Shown here in pieces: positions 24,812 to 39,800 of a DNA stretch of 64,000 nt (position 1 is the first letter of the stretch; every line of letters begins with the position of its first letter). The stretch covers positions 1-64,000 of the forward strand of contig VZTJ01004403.1 in assembly GCA_013397795.1 (NCBI GenBank), written 5' to 3'. The notes beneath the pieces were generated by a model, which searched no databases, was not told the origin of the DNA, and worked only from the letters and a program-made list of their open reading frames with translations. Made by a program: the position numbers and the translations under genes. Source of the stretch: Orthonyx spaldingii (taxonomy: Eukaryota > Chordata > Aves > Passeriformes > Orthonychidae).

Positions 24812-27800
24812 CTGGAACAGAGCAAGAGGGAACAGTAAACCATCAGGACTGTTATGACTCTTGTTATCAAGCTATGCTTTACATTAACTACCTTAATCAA
24901 CTGTGGAGTTTTAATCTAAATTACTATTACTAAGTGCTTTTCTTCAGAATTTCCACAACATCCAATTTTAAGCACATTTATTAAAATCTTTACCTTAAGC
25001 CACAAAGCTTATGCAGTCCACATTTTTAATTCAGTCCATTAAAGCAGCCTATTCATGTTGGTAAGAGGCTGTACCTACAATAGAAATCTTGGGCAATCTG
25101 TGATGCTACTTCCCCAGATAGGAGAGGCAGCCAATCTTCTCAACACTACAGTCATGTCTTGTCTTATATTATTAAGAACTAGGTCTCATAGTAGAATCTA
25201 TTTGCCCATTCTCTTCATCTGAATTTTGCTCTCAAATTTGTTTCATATGAAGTCTTGGCATTATCCTGCTGCTTACTGAGGTAGGACATGAGAAAGAGCA
25301 GAAAGCCTCAAGACCTGTTTTATTTTTTGTTGTTCATCAGATTTGCCAAGAAACTTCACTTTTGCTACTCTTAATCTCAACACGAGAAACAACTGTGAAT
25401 AGTCCCACTTCAAAAGCATCAAGCCTTTAGATGAAACTCACTGCATGCTACATGCTCCACAGACTTTATACATCTTTATTTTCACTTTCACATATGTGCG
25501 TGTGGAGTTACTTCATTGTTTTCCCTGAGTGCAATAAAGTGATATTGAATGTTATCTGTCACTAAGCGAAGGAGGGAAGCACCTCTCAGTCAAACTAACC
25601 ACAAATAGTTCATTAATTCTAACAAGGATGGCATCACTTACCAGGGGAGTTCAGTCAGTCCTCCTTGGCGAGCAATGGCTGACCTCACTCTGTTGGCAAA
25701 TTGAACAGCATCTTCATCTTCCTTCAAGGGTCACAAATTCAACATGGTTAAAGCTGAGAGAAGTCAACTGAAGCAGACTTTCATGACATTTTTTATCTGT
25801 TGCCTCATCAAATTAGCTCACTGCCAAACAATCCATTCCTTATCATGCCAACAACACAATCTCATGTTCCCATGTGATAATAACTCATTTTTCCCCTAGA
25901 GCATTGAAATTAGGAGAAAATTTTGCTTCAACAGGATGGAACATTAACACTATTGCTACTGTGAACAGCACTGCATTTACTGCTGTCCTTTGCATATTTG
26001 ATGCACTGCTGACAGTACCGAGCTGCATCAGGAAAAGCTGAGTCAAATCATACATCAGTGAGCACTAACAAAAATCCAATATAAAACTCTGATTTGGAGA
26101 CATGGGGTGGATAGATGTTTTGGGGGGAAAAAAAAGAGCAAAAGTGCACTGGCAGACACAGTCAAGTTCTTAAACAGAAATCAGTCAACCAGATATTGGA
26201 TTACCTTTCTAACCATTGGTGGCAAGTACCACACATTGCAAACAATAGCCCAGCTGGTCATTATTCGTAGCAGATAGCTCACAATGTTGTATTTGCTGCT
26301 GTTCCAGAAGGCATCTCCAAACTGAGGATCATACTGGAAATGATCACAAAAAACAAATCATAAAGCCTTTCCCCAGACCATCACAGCCTTTCAGACCTGG
26401 GATTACGTGGCAGAACCAGCAGCAGATGTCACCCATTTGCCTGAACAGCCAGAAGAGTTAAGTCTGCTGTGAGCAGGATGCCTCTCTTCCCTTCAGCTCC
26501 AGGAAGGACTAGCTGAATTTCCCTTCCTTCCAGCTTTCTGGAGGAAGAAGCTGACCCCATCAGGGCCTACCAGCCAGGCTCCATAGGCCAAAGGACTTCA
26601 CTTTAATTTCAGCCACTTATTCTCCAGGAGCCATCCACAGCATGCACCCAATGGCCAGAGCTAGTATGCTTTCAATAGCAGCTATATTGAGACAGCTTCC
26701 TGTCCCTCTGGCAAAAACCCATCCCAAACTTTGAAATTCAGCAGACGGCTATTTCCACTTACTTTGATTGCAACAGGATAGATTGTCCCTCCCATTTCGA
26801 AGCTCCCCTTCTTGAACATCATCACAGATGTATTGTTTATGCAGGTGCCTGTCCAGAAGATAAAGTCATTGATTCACACAGCCATTTCAGTACAACACAA
26901 CATCAATATACACGTCTTACCCATAAAGGGCCTGCATTTGCTGCTCAGTGAGTGCGAGTCAAGCATCTCTCCCCTGCTTACTTTTATCCTTTGTCTTGTG
27001 ACTGATGCCCTGAATGGAGCCAGAAGGTGTGCAAGACAAAAACGCTGAGGTTAAATCTGTAGGACAGTAAATTGATAGTTCCAGTGCAAAATAAACAATC
27101 GTTCCGTTCTTCTGCCTACAGCTGCTGTCAAGGAGAAGCAGTATTGTGTTGTCTCTATGCATATTCATCTTATATTAAAGATGAAAAACAGGAATGCCCT
27201 AATAAAGTTGAAGCCAGAGGTGATGATAGATTTGAGCAGCAGAAGCCATGAAAAGAGAACAGGGTTGACATCAACACTGGATGGAGATAAGTAGTTCAGC
27301 TTCTTACCTTCTGGAAAAATTAAGATGGGGAGCTTGCTTTTATCTGCCACATGTTCCCTGAGTCTGTGGAAACAGAAGGAAAGCTTAAAAAACAGCTCCT
27401 TTCCACTTTTCTTTCCCCAGGCAGGTACATTAAAAATATCTTTATGTATTACATATGCTTGAAAGCAAAGCCTTTTACTAGACACTAATTTGTACTTTCT
27501 TTTCTAGAGAAAGTGAAGTGCCAGCCATCCCTTAGGCCCCTGAGTACTACATTGAGGCAACATCTTGCTTTCTTTCCTCCGTTTTATTTTACTAATGACT
27601 GTCAGAGAAGCCAACAATTATATGCCATTAAGTCAGTCCAAGTAACTCTGATCAACTCAACCTTCAAGAAATTGCCTACATAAGAAAAAAAATTATTGAT
27701 GCAGTGGTCCATCCCAGCCAGCCTCTGCTTACTTAACAGCAGATTTCTTAAAAAGGGGACTCCTAAATGCCTACAGCTCACACTCCTTGAACAACACTTG

Positions 27801-30800
27801 GATAATATGGCAAAGTTGTCCTGCTGTGCAGAGGCCAATATGCCAGTGAAGAAGTTAACCTGTCACAATTAACCTAGAAAATTCTCTACAAATTAGGAAG
27901 AATTTTTATCCCTGTACTACAGTATTCACAGCTATGTTTTTTGGTGACATTCTGCAGAAAACCACTTTTGTACACAGCTTGTTATAACATGACATTTTGC
28001 CTCTCACCCAAACAAATAAAGCTTTTCATTTCTAGTGGCTCATAATTTCCAGTGAAACTGAGAACACTTTTTGTCACAGAAAGTCCATTTTATCATCAGC
28101 ATTTCTCTTCAACAGAAAGTACCAGAATTGAAGTATCTTCACATCCTTTCAAAATGCACATCTGAATTCATCAGACATTAGTTTTTATGCTGATGGCTTC
28201 CCAACTGAGATGCTTTGTGACACTCTGCAACCAAGACCTTACCAGAACCTTTGGTTTGAACCATGACACCCTGTGTAAACATTTCAAGCCTTCCCTGGTG
28301 ACCTGGGAACCTGACATTTTGACTGCAGTGTACTGCACCAGAGCCCATACAAGCAAGCACATTCAGGTCATTCTGAGCGATGCAGTGTGCTGCACATCAC
28401 CCCTGCATCACCAAGTACCCAGATCCCCTGATCCGGGTCTTTGATTGCCCGACGCCTCTCCAGGGAGGCAGCAAAGCACACACCTCACCTTTTTGTCACT
28501 AGATGGCGGTCCTTGATCTCGGAGCGCTCGAACCAGACGTGAGGACAGGCCTTGACCGTGGCTCGTTGGATAACACCCATCAGCCCACCGTGAACCTGGC
28601 CGACCTGCAAGCCCAGCAAGGCACATCAGTATCTGAGACACCTGAAAGGCAGAACTTCCTCCTCTCCAGCCCTCAAAAAAACCCAAACAAACAGAAGTGC
28701 ATTGGAGGCTGCAAACCAGGATTGAGCAGTGACCACAGAACTGTTAAAATGCATTCACTTGAGAGGATCTAGACACTCACATGGAAGCCTATCTCAACTA
28801 CTTCACCAGATGAAGAGCCTGGCATTGACATTCCCAGGACAACTTCCCCAGCACACAAGACATACTAATTTCAACACAATTTATGCTTTTCCCCACTGAC
28901 CAGTGCTCAAGTAAACACTTCTGCTGTGAAAGTTAAGTACCAAAGTCCACAAGCAATACCCCACAATCTTTCCGTCTCCTGTGGTCATCTTAGATCTCCT
29001 CTTACCATTGCATAGCATCCATCATTTGTCAAAATGATTGCATCTATTGGTGATGTGTGGTTGGCAACACAAATTCCTCCTTTCTGAGGTCTGTTTTCCC
29101 TGCAATTACATATTTTTGTTAGACTGTTAGTGCACTAAACACCACATTACAAACACAACAGTTCCATGAAGCTGTCAGGTGAGTCAGCCTCTAGTGTGAC
29201 ATCAACCTGCAGCTTGGGAAAGAGCAGTCCCCATTTCCAATGGGATGCTCACACACACATAAGCACAGACACACTTTTGCTCACTCACTTGTTATGGTAA
29301 TGGATAGTACCAGACAGAGCTCTGATGAGGATGCGGGAGCATGTGAGGTGAACCACTTCGCTCAGGTAGTTTTTCACACTGAAAGAAACCAGATATTTGA
29401 AGCGTTCTGGAAAGCAGCTAGACACGCATGCAGTATTCTCCAGCCTACTCAACACAACTCAGAGCTGAAATTTTCCTAGTATTCTGGAGCACAGAGGGAT
29501 ATTCCCAGCTCTACCACTCACTTGCTACAGCAGCTCAGCCAAGATACATCATACCCCTGATGCCAGTTAGTTAGGCAAGGCTATCCTCTCTTTACTGGGT
29601 GTTTTTCAACCCAATACAATTACCTGCCTTACAATGCCCCATTTGAGTATCACATGGCAGCAGGAGGAGCCCAAAAGAAATCATCAGCCTCAGTGCCAAG
29701 ACTGGCAAGAATCCAACCTTGGCCCAAATTCAAAATGCCACTAAAAGCAAGGTCCACAAATTTGTGGATGGAGTGGACTATCGGTTGTCTGTTATAGGTA
29801 AAATCTGTCCACTCCTAATCTTCAGCCCTTTGCACTGATGCAACTTGGCGAGTTCATCCCTCACACACAGTACCTACCTGCCGTTTGGCAGCTGTCCCAC
29901 CACTGTTGTTCCCACAATCATTGACGTAATCCCGATGGCAGCGAGGGTAAAGCTAGACAACAGACATTAATTCAAAATAAGTAGCTTTGCTCATTGTGAT
30001 AACACTTTCCCCTTTTCAAATGGAAAGGAATTGCAGAAATCATTTATTCCTCAGATACTTGACACATGCAGTTCTCTAACTCAGCAATTCCCTGATCTAT
30101 TGCTTAAAGTCATGGTGTAGCAAAGGCTCCAGATATTCCCATGCACACAGTGTCAGGGAGCTTTAGAGCTCATGCCCACCTTACATTTATTTTGCCAATA
30201 CACATGGACTTAGGGGAAGCATTCATGGAAAAGATGACCACCAGCCCATTTCTACTCTCCACAGTGAATGGGCAAGATAAAAGTATTCTGAAGAGCTTCT
30301 TAACCTAAAAGGAGCCTTTAAGCAAGTTAATATAAGTGCCAATGCTGCTTTTGGGTTAAAGAAAGCTGAGATGACATTTACCAAGAAAACACAAATTTAC
30401 CCATTCCTAGACAGACAAAACCCCTCAGCACCAGAGCATACCGTAATGGCAGCAGGAAGCAGTACCGCACTATCACCCCAATGACCCACACAACAGTCAG
30501 CCTCAGGCTGATGTAATGGAAGTTGACATTAGTCCTTGTGAGCAGATTCCAAGAGAGCAGCTCTTCTGAGGAAAATCGTTGAGTGACTTCATCTTCCACA
30601 ATGGCCTCAAACCCTTTCCTGCAGAAGTAGAAAATGTGGGAGAATTCGAAGTCCGCTCGATGCAGACGGGCAATTTCTTTCTCCATAGGCGTTTCATCCC
30701 TTTCAATGATACCTTTGGAAGGAAAGGGTGACTACATGAGAAAATAAGTCTGTGAAGAGTCACCCTCCAGACCACTTGTCACGCTGCATTAGTCAAGGAG

Positions 30801-33800
30801 ACAAATTTACTGCCAGAGCCCCTCCTAGGACAGGAAGAGCAGCTGTGCAGTTGAACACAGTCTATTCTGCAGAAGATCATTTTCAGCTCCCCATCCTCAC
30901 ACCAACACCCTGAGCAGCAACTATATCAAGTTCTGTCACCTACCGAACACAAAGCAAGCAGGCAAAGCCTTTCCCACCATCTGGCATGTTCTCAACTCAA
31001 GCTTTATCCAGGACTCTCTTATGCTTTCAGAAGAAATCAAGTGAGACCTTGGCCTTTCTGTTCCCTTCTGTGCTTTGTGTATTTGAGGGCATTCAATCTC
31101 CTTGATGGAGGCTTCCCTATTCTGTTAGACCATGTCTTGTCTGACATTCCGGTGTCCCACAGCCACAACGCTGCCGAAGCCCCAGACCACAACACTGTAC
31201 ATGGACCAGCTTTGAACCAAACGCACCTCCCTGCCTTCACAGCACAAATATTTTCTGTAAGTACAGGCAGACCACACTATTTTTTTATTTTACTTAAAAT
31301 CAAACAAGGAAAAACCCTCCAAAACACCATGTCAAAGAAAGTTGTGCCTAGAGGCGCCTTGATTTAGTTCAGCACTAACAACTGTTTCAGTTGAACTCTG
31401 ACTATGTAATGCCTGGCAATAGAAGAGAAACCTGGAGAGTTCAGAACTGCAGTGCAAACAGCAAGTATTCCTCCTCCTCCACGCTTTCATTTTTAAGCTT
31501 ATAGTCTGATAAGCACCAATTTCTCATTACAGCTTTCAAAGGCAAGGACAAATTGTGTAAGCTAAACAAAAATCAAGTAGCTGCTTGCTGGTAAACAAGT
31601 CTGGCTCCAGAAACTGATGACTGAAGAAATCTAAAGTAACAGTTAACCAGAACAACCATCCCCTGAGACACTCAACTTGGATTACAGAGGTCCAAGTTCA
31701 GGTTGCCACTCTGTCAGATACCCCCTGATAAATTGCATAATCTCTGTGCTTCCATGCTGAGATAAAAAAAAAAATGGGAAAGGACATAGCACCCAACTTC
31801 TTCAAGTTATTAGGAACTTTCCACATCACAGGATGTTTTTCTGTAGGAAATCTGCCTCCAAATGAAGTCTTGCCAACAGAAAATCTCAATATATTTCCTG
31901 TGCAAATATTTGTAACATTTAAATTACCAGTGATATGGAAAATCTTCATATCACACTGTAGCATACATATGGGATAACACAGGAAGCTCCAAGATACAAG
32001 TCCCTCAAATCACTGAGGTAAACACTAAAGAAGAACAACACTGCAACAAAACCTATTGGCACCTTCAGTTTGGAACCTGGCAGCCACCACTTCCAATTGC
32101 ACCAGCGGGCCCACCTCACTGCATCATCCTATCACAAACCTACAAATATAACCCGTTAATATGGCACACGCAAAAATCCACATGCTCTTCAGGATCCAAA
32201 TTATACAAGCATGCATCACATCAAACATTTACCAAAATAGACTATGCTTATGTCGTATGTTAAACCCAAATCAGAGCTCTAGTTTGTGATTCAATTTTTC
32301 TCGCACTCAGGAAATCTCCAAACTGTGAAACATCCAGGACTGTAGGCAAGTCAGTCCAACCTGTCCGCTCTGTGCTGCTGGAAACAGGTTGTAGGCAAGT
32401 AACCAGGGGAACACTCCAGCACCCATCACACAAGGGCCACTCTTCTCTCCAGTTCCCAGAGCTGGAAATGTTTCTTCCTTATCCAGCCCTTATCCTTCCC
32501 CTTATTCAGCACCAGTCAAGGTGCTGGCCCATCAGGCTACAGCTTCTCAGCTGAAACCAGTCCAGGGTTCAAGTTTATCACACTGCTGGTAAGCTGAGAT
32601 AGCAGGGCTGTAATGTCTTGCCTCATCAGACTGTGCTGTCCATGTCACGTAACACCCCCATGCACCAGCTGCCCTGCAGACTTGGGACAGCTACTCCGAG
32701 CCAAGATCTCAGCAGCATGTGAAGGTATTATGACCACTGCTCTGGTGATGTAATTAGCCTTCTTGTAGTCACAAGTCATATTTAACGGCCTTTAATCCCT
32801 TGGCCATGGGCAGAGCTGAGCTTGCCAAACACAGCACTATGCAGAAGTACTGCAAACATCACTCTCAACCAAAAAAAAAGCCACAGTCACTGTTTTTCCT
32901 CAGTATTGTAGCATAAGCCCCAGGCCTTCAAGCTCACATACCCCAGTCAACTAATTATACCAGGCTCTAATTTGACACTATCTACTTACACAGCAAGTAG
33001 ATCTACTTAGTATCTACTTAGTGGTATCTAGTAATTAGCTCCTTATTTGCATAAGCTTTTCTTTCAGTGAGTGTAATTTTCAAAACTCTTATTAGCATTT
33101 TTATCTTTTTTAAACCCACCACCTTGAAGACAACACAGCCAGCACTCACACTGAGAGCTGAGAGCTGGTTATTCAGCTGCAGTGAGATAGACACCTACCC
33201 TCCAAGTACCTGCTCTGCCAAGAACTACCACTGGGTCCAGCACACACTGCCCTCTCACAGAGAAGGACCTTGAGGTGACAGCACTACATAATTCCCCATA
33301 TAACAAGTACACCAGCCAACATTTCTCTTGAAACTATTCCTTATCGCACCACCATGCAGGGGCACTGGGTCCCACTTCTACCAAGAGATGTGAAATACAC
33401 TGAATTTGGTACCGTAAAGAAAGACGGTGTCTCCTCAATCATGCCCACTTGTCCTTTTGTCTATTTTTTTTTTTTTTTATTGAGGGACACAATTTCAAGG
33501 TGTTTGGGGAGGACTATTTTTGCTCTGCCAGGGAACAGGAAAACTTGCCCTTGCACATACATCTGCAGTGCTCCCTCCTATCCTGACCTCCTAGTGATGG
33601 CTGGCTGGTCAGGAAAGACGTAAGAGGTGATACACACATCCTTTCCACACTTACACATAGGTGTATACACACACACAAACATTTACCTTTACCCTGTTTT
33701 AATCAACTACTCTGTAATTCATTATCAGCAGGAGTTTCTCCTCCCTCAGTAAATATTGTGTAATGCAATTGGGCCTCTCTGTCTGTTAATGTTCTGTCAC

Positions 33801-36800
33801 CTCAGGGGACGCCAACTTATATAATGCACTGTTAGACCTACACCTGCCCTGGCCCTCAAGTACTTTCTTCCATATCCAGGAATTCCTAATCATAGGTCAG
33901 TTACTCCTATGCTTAAAAAATTCCCAAGAGCAAGACATGGAGCACAGCTTGGCACTGTAGACCTCATGTCTGCCCATACTTTCTCAAGTAAGGAACTGTT
34001 AAGACTCCAGCTTCCTGCAGAAAGAGCCAACTCCAGTAGGGAAAGGTTTTAACTTCTTATTTCAGATATACAAAGGACATTAAAAAGGGCTTCAGGCTAC
34101 CATTGTGATTGTGTATCCCCATCCATAAGACTACTTGAACATAGCCTGCATGCAATCATCTATATGAATTAGAGCTAGCATTTTCACTAGCTCTAATGCT
34201 CCTCCAGACAGTGGAGTACGCTCAATTTAATGCAAGTTCTGAACCACACCACATATTAACACTACACACCCTGCAGCTGCACACAGAGGAAATAGCTACC
34301 TGTAGCTAATTTTTTTTTTTTTGTGAAAGATAGCTCATAGAACAATCTACTAGCTAGGACCTCTCTCCCTTGACATCTCTTTACTAGAGAAGAAATAACT
34401 GTGTAAGTATGATCAGATGTCTAGGAGGACGATAGTTCCTACTGTGCAGCTAAAGCAGCACAGTAGAGTCTCTTGCCCTCTCACTGGCCCATGACATGAT
34501 TGGGCATCATTAGCCTTACAGGAAGAAAAAAGATATCTTCCTGCATCACTGACAACCTGGGAAGCAGACAACATGGCACCGACATTGTCTGAAAGGACCG
34601 CTAACCTTGCCTTTCCCTCTTTCCTCTCAAAGAATCCCACAACTTTCAGGACACTGGTGAGCAATATAGGACGTACTTTTTCTCAGCCACTTGAAAGCCA
34701 GCACTTAAACAAGACAAGTTGTAACCTGTTTTCAGAGCTGCTGTGCAGTACCTCCAGTTTATTATCACAGGTGCTGGCAATACCAGTGTTTGCAGTATTG
34801 ATAAGGATATCTTTTTGGAGCCAAAACACACACAACTAGTTCGGCAATTCAGCCCCCATTACTGGATCATATTCACATGAGACAATCCATAGGCTCAGGT
34901 AACAACTGACTTGTCTGCTAACTGGCAAGCTGGGCCTGCTTCCAGCTGTGCTGCCTAAGGAGGGAGCACACAGAAAATGCTCACACTCCTGCCAAATGCT
35001 GTCAAAACAGCAATTGAATAGCAATACTGAACCATTCAGGAACCAGAAGAAAACCAAGTGCTGGCTGCAATGCCTTGTTCAGCCTTCTCCTGTTTCCTGG
35101 GCAAACTCAGACTTCTCTCATGGATTCAAAGTCATAAAGCCAGCTCTGACCTACTACAGCCTACCACAACTCACACACAGTATGGGTTAAGATATAGTAA
35201 AAGAACTAATTTCAAAATTAGGCTAAAGGAAGAAATATGAAGCAACTTTTCAGCTGTCTTTCTACAGATAGTGAGCGTAAGAAGTTTGGCAAACACTGAT
35301 ATTAACTCCAGGGGGTAAAAGGTCAATAGCAGCAGACTGAAAAAAAGACAAGCAGCCCACCACACACTTTTAACTTGCAGTACTACCACAGAAAAAGCAC
35401 TGAGATTGGGAAAGAAGAGTGCTGTCCAACAAACACTCAGACCTCTTCAGAGAATATTTGAGTGCACTGTAATGCTGTTAGGACTGAGAGCTGGCCAGCA
35501 ATCCTGCAAGCAGCAGGGTAAAGACAAATTTCAAGAGGAAAATCAACCTCATATTTAAACTTGAAAATTTCTATCAACTGAGAACAGTCTCCATCTTAAG
35601 CTCTACTTTGTTTTGTTAAACTTCATGTTGTTTCATACCCTTCATTTCCTCAAGCCCTGATTTTTCAACAACAGTACAAGCCAGTAAAAGCAGCATTTTA
35701 TTCTGCAGGAACTGTTTGCTAGCCAGTAGCATCGCAAAACAATTAGATATATAAGTGTGCTGGTTTTTGCTGGGGTAGAGTTAATTTTATTCACAATGGC
35801 TGGCACGGAGGCATGTGTTGGATTTGTACTGAACACATGGTTGATAATACAGAGATGTTTTTGTTATTGCTGAGCAGGATTTACAGAGCTAGGGGCTTTC
35901 ATGTTTTTCATACAACCAGGCTGTGAGGAAGGTGGGTGCTTGAGAGATTAGGAAGAGACACAGCCTGGACAAGTAACCTAAAGTGACCAAAGGGATATTC
36001 CAGACCATATGGCATCATGCTCAGGATATAAAGTGGGAGGAAGAAGGAGGAAAGCAGGACATTTGGAGTGATGACATTTGTCTTCCCAAGTCACTGTTAC
36101 CCATAATGGGGCCCTGCTCTCCTGGAGATGGCTGAATAACCTGCCTGCCCATGGCAAGCAGTGAATTAATTCCTTGTTTCGCTTTGCTTGTGTGTGTGGC
36201 TTTTCCTTTCCCTGTTAAACTGTCTTTATCTCAACCCACGAGTCTTCAGGCTTTTACCCTTCTGGTTCTCTCCCCAGTCCCACTGGGGCAGTGAGTGAGC
36301 AGCTCCCTGAGGATAAACCATGACTTTCAGTCAGCATGTAACACCCCACCTGTTCTCCAGTTCTCTCATGCACACATCTAACTGTTTCATTTGAGAAGGT
36401 TTCAGTACTCCAACATTAGCACATTAGTCTTTTCAATGTGAATTTACCCCAAGCTCTCACCATTAGCAGTAGGAGTCTGCAGCATCTGCGGCTGTGGCTT
36501 TTTGACACCTTTTTGTAACCGGATAGTGGCCCACTGTTAAACAGGAAGAAAACATTAATTTCACAAATGCAGTATTCACTTAAGGAAAAAGTCACCAAAA
36601 AAACTAACAGTTAGTCAAAGACATGTTGTGATTTTCAAAGAGTATCTTTGGCAGGTGATCATCACACATCTTCCTCAGATGTGTCCACAAACCCAAACCC
36701 ATACACAGTTCTTATGAAAAAAACTTCGAGTAATTAATAATAATTAAAAAGCCAAATCAAAACAACACTCAGTGCTAGTCAGTACTTCCAACTCTGCTTT

Positions 36801-39800
36801 CAGTCTTCAGAGAGGAAACTCAGCGATCCACAGCTGGTTCAACTCCAATTCAGCTATACAGCCACCAAGAGCCTGAAAGGCCTCTGTCAGCCTTGCTACT
36901 GGCATAGCAGCCACTGAGTCCAGGCTGCATGGAAAGCCCCAGGAACTGAGCTACACACAGGACATACAGCACGTGTTCACAAAGCTGACAGACACATCAC
37001 AACCCAGCCTGTCTTCTTTCAGAGTAGTTTCATCATACTGAAGCAAAAAAAAAAAAAAAAAGTCCTAACTGGGTTAAGTGAAACTGAAGCCTGCACACCG
37101 CTGCTTTCACTAAAAACCAAAACCAGCATTTGCAGTCATGGGAAGTTTCAATTAAATTCAGATTCAATCCAAAACAGATTGCACCCAAGAATTTTCCAAG
37201 CTGAACAAACCTGACATCTTCCTTGACTCTGCAACTGCTTGTTTCTTTGCATTTTCACAGTATCATAGAATGGTTTGGGTTGGAAGAGATCTTAGAGATC
37301 ACCTAGTCTCAAGCTCCTGCCGTTGACAAGAACACCTTCACCAGATCAGGTTGCTCAGAGCCCCATCCAGCCTGGCCTTGAACACTTCCAGGGATGGAGA
37401 GCACACAGCTTCTCTGGGCAACCTGTTCCAGTTGCCTTCTCCAGGCTGAACAACCCCAACTCTCTCAGCTCTCATTTTGAAGCTCTGAGCAGCAGAAAAA
37501 CAGGCCAAATCGCCAGCTTTAGGGTGAGCTACAGAGAGTCCCTTCCCCTGCCCTTGGGAAAGGCTGCCAGCTCACTGGGGTTAACCTGCTCTTTTCCAGT
37601 GGGTGGTCTGAGAGAATGAGATTGAAATAGGGAATAAAGTAAGCTCTGCAGTCCACTGAGCGTCAAAGCTTCCCAGCTGCCCTGGTTCCTGCAAAAGCCC
37701 CTGGCAAAACCACATCAGAGTCAGGAGATTTCCCCTCATTTCCAGTCTTGATGAGGCTGGAGCCAGTTTAACCTGTTCTCAGTGCAGACGGCTTTCTTGA
37801 TCTCCTTCTGACTCACTTCCAGGGAGCTTTTATATAGTCCTCTATCTCATGCTTCATTTTCACTGGGTTGACAATTATTATCCTGTTTCCACCCCAAAGT
37901 CTGTGATGTCAGAGTAGCCCTTCTGCCCTGAGTCCTTCCTTTTCCTATATGGCAGCTTTGTTAAGGGATGGAAAGCTCAGTCAAAGAAGGTTGACTCTGT
38001 GGTTCCTCATTATGCACATCAATTCCTCCTCCACAAGAGTCCTTTCTATTTCTAGGAACACCGTTATAATGGGCATTTTCAAGACAGATAGGTGACCTGG
38101 TAGAAATGAGCTCATATCGAGAGATCAGGATATTATCCTATTCAAATCATAATAGCTTAATAAGTATCAAAGGCATACTTTTTTTAAGAGCATACAGATG
38201 ATGCTTGGTCTGCACAGGAAGGACCCAGTCCCATGTTAAAGCACACATTTTCCACCTTTCCCCTCCAAATGAGCTATGGGACATATGGAGATGCAGTTCC
38301 CTTTTGAAAGGTCAGCATCCTGATTCATGGCATTATCTCCATCAAATAACTTCCCAGTATGAGCCAGTACTGCTTACTGTATCAGGTTTTGCTGAATCAC
38401 AACCTACCCTGCCAATATAGTCACTCATTTTCTCAGTTCTACTGCTGCTAAGGCAATAGCTCTTCCAGGAATTAATTTTAACTCTAAGAATAACTCAGTC
38501 TCTTCTGTAGTACTCAAGTACTTTCAGTAACTTTCTGGCTACACACCATTCCTAGCAGTACTGTGAGCATAAAAATTCTGGAAAATACCAAAACAAAACA
38601 TTGTTCAAGGAAGAACCTATTCACAGCACCATCATTTTACATTTTGTCTATGAAATGGATTTGGGGATGCAGAGGGACCAGCAAATACATATACACAATC
38701 ATTTCTGACCAGACTTGAATCACTGCATTCAACAAATTAAAATCTCCACAAACAGCTAAGTCACTCATCACATAGAAGAACAAGAGCATATTTGGCTAAT
38801 GGTCTCAGCCATACACGCTAGCAGAAAAAACAAGTTTTCACATTTCAAATCCTCTCAAAGGGGTAACCAAAATCCGGAAGAATGCTTTGTTTGGTGCTCA
38901 GAAAGAGCATGCAACACTTCAGAAAGCTCTTGCTTCAGAGATCCTGCAGTTATGGGTTCATGCTAGACTGTGTCAAAGCCTTAGCAGAAACCATGAGGAC
39001 ACAGGTTACTGAGAAATGCCTTTGTAATGCTCAAAAGCTTGCAACATCCTCCTGTAGTGCAGTATTTTTTGACATTTTGCTACACAAAGGAGGCAGTGGA
39101 ATCTTCCCAAAGCAGAGAAATTGCAGGGCCATGTAACTCAAGCCACTTTCTACTGCTCAGATGCATTTATCAACCCTATTCAGAAAAGCATATTCCTTCT
39201 TCCGAAGTGGTCTGACCTTTGCTCCTCAGGTCCATCTAACTCCAGAAAGGTGCAGAAGCCCACCTGGGGGCAAAGAAAAAGCCTGGAGAGGGCAGTTCCC
39301 TTTGCCCTCTACCCATGCCTTCCCAGGAGATGGGAGCACTGCCACGAGCCTGACACCAGCATGGCATCGTGTACAAAGGTTGCACAGAGCATTCCAGGGG
39401 ACAGCTGACTTGTGCTCCACAAGTCAATGGCTGAGGCACTTTTACATTCCATGCCAGGTCTCTCAGGGGATTTAAGCACACTTAATAAAATAGGCAGTGA
39501 TGAGACCAGCTCTCCCTCTTGGTCAGGAGCATTTGGGCATTCCTCAGGACTCACATCTACCAAATGTCACAGCAAACAAGTTTCAAGTTCTCTACGTCAG
39601 CTTTCTTCTTACCTCAATCCATCATATTTCCAAAAACTATGTGTGTTCCAGCAATCAAGGAGCAAGAAATGAGAAGTTTTTACTTAACATAATTCTTTCA
39701 CATATTCTCAGGCACCTGAAGTAAAGGTACTGCCATGAAAGCCAGAATCTCATTCTTAATCAAGTGAAAAGCTTGTTTATATCCAGCCTGGGAAACAAAA

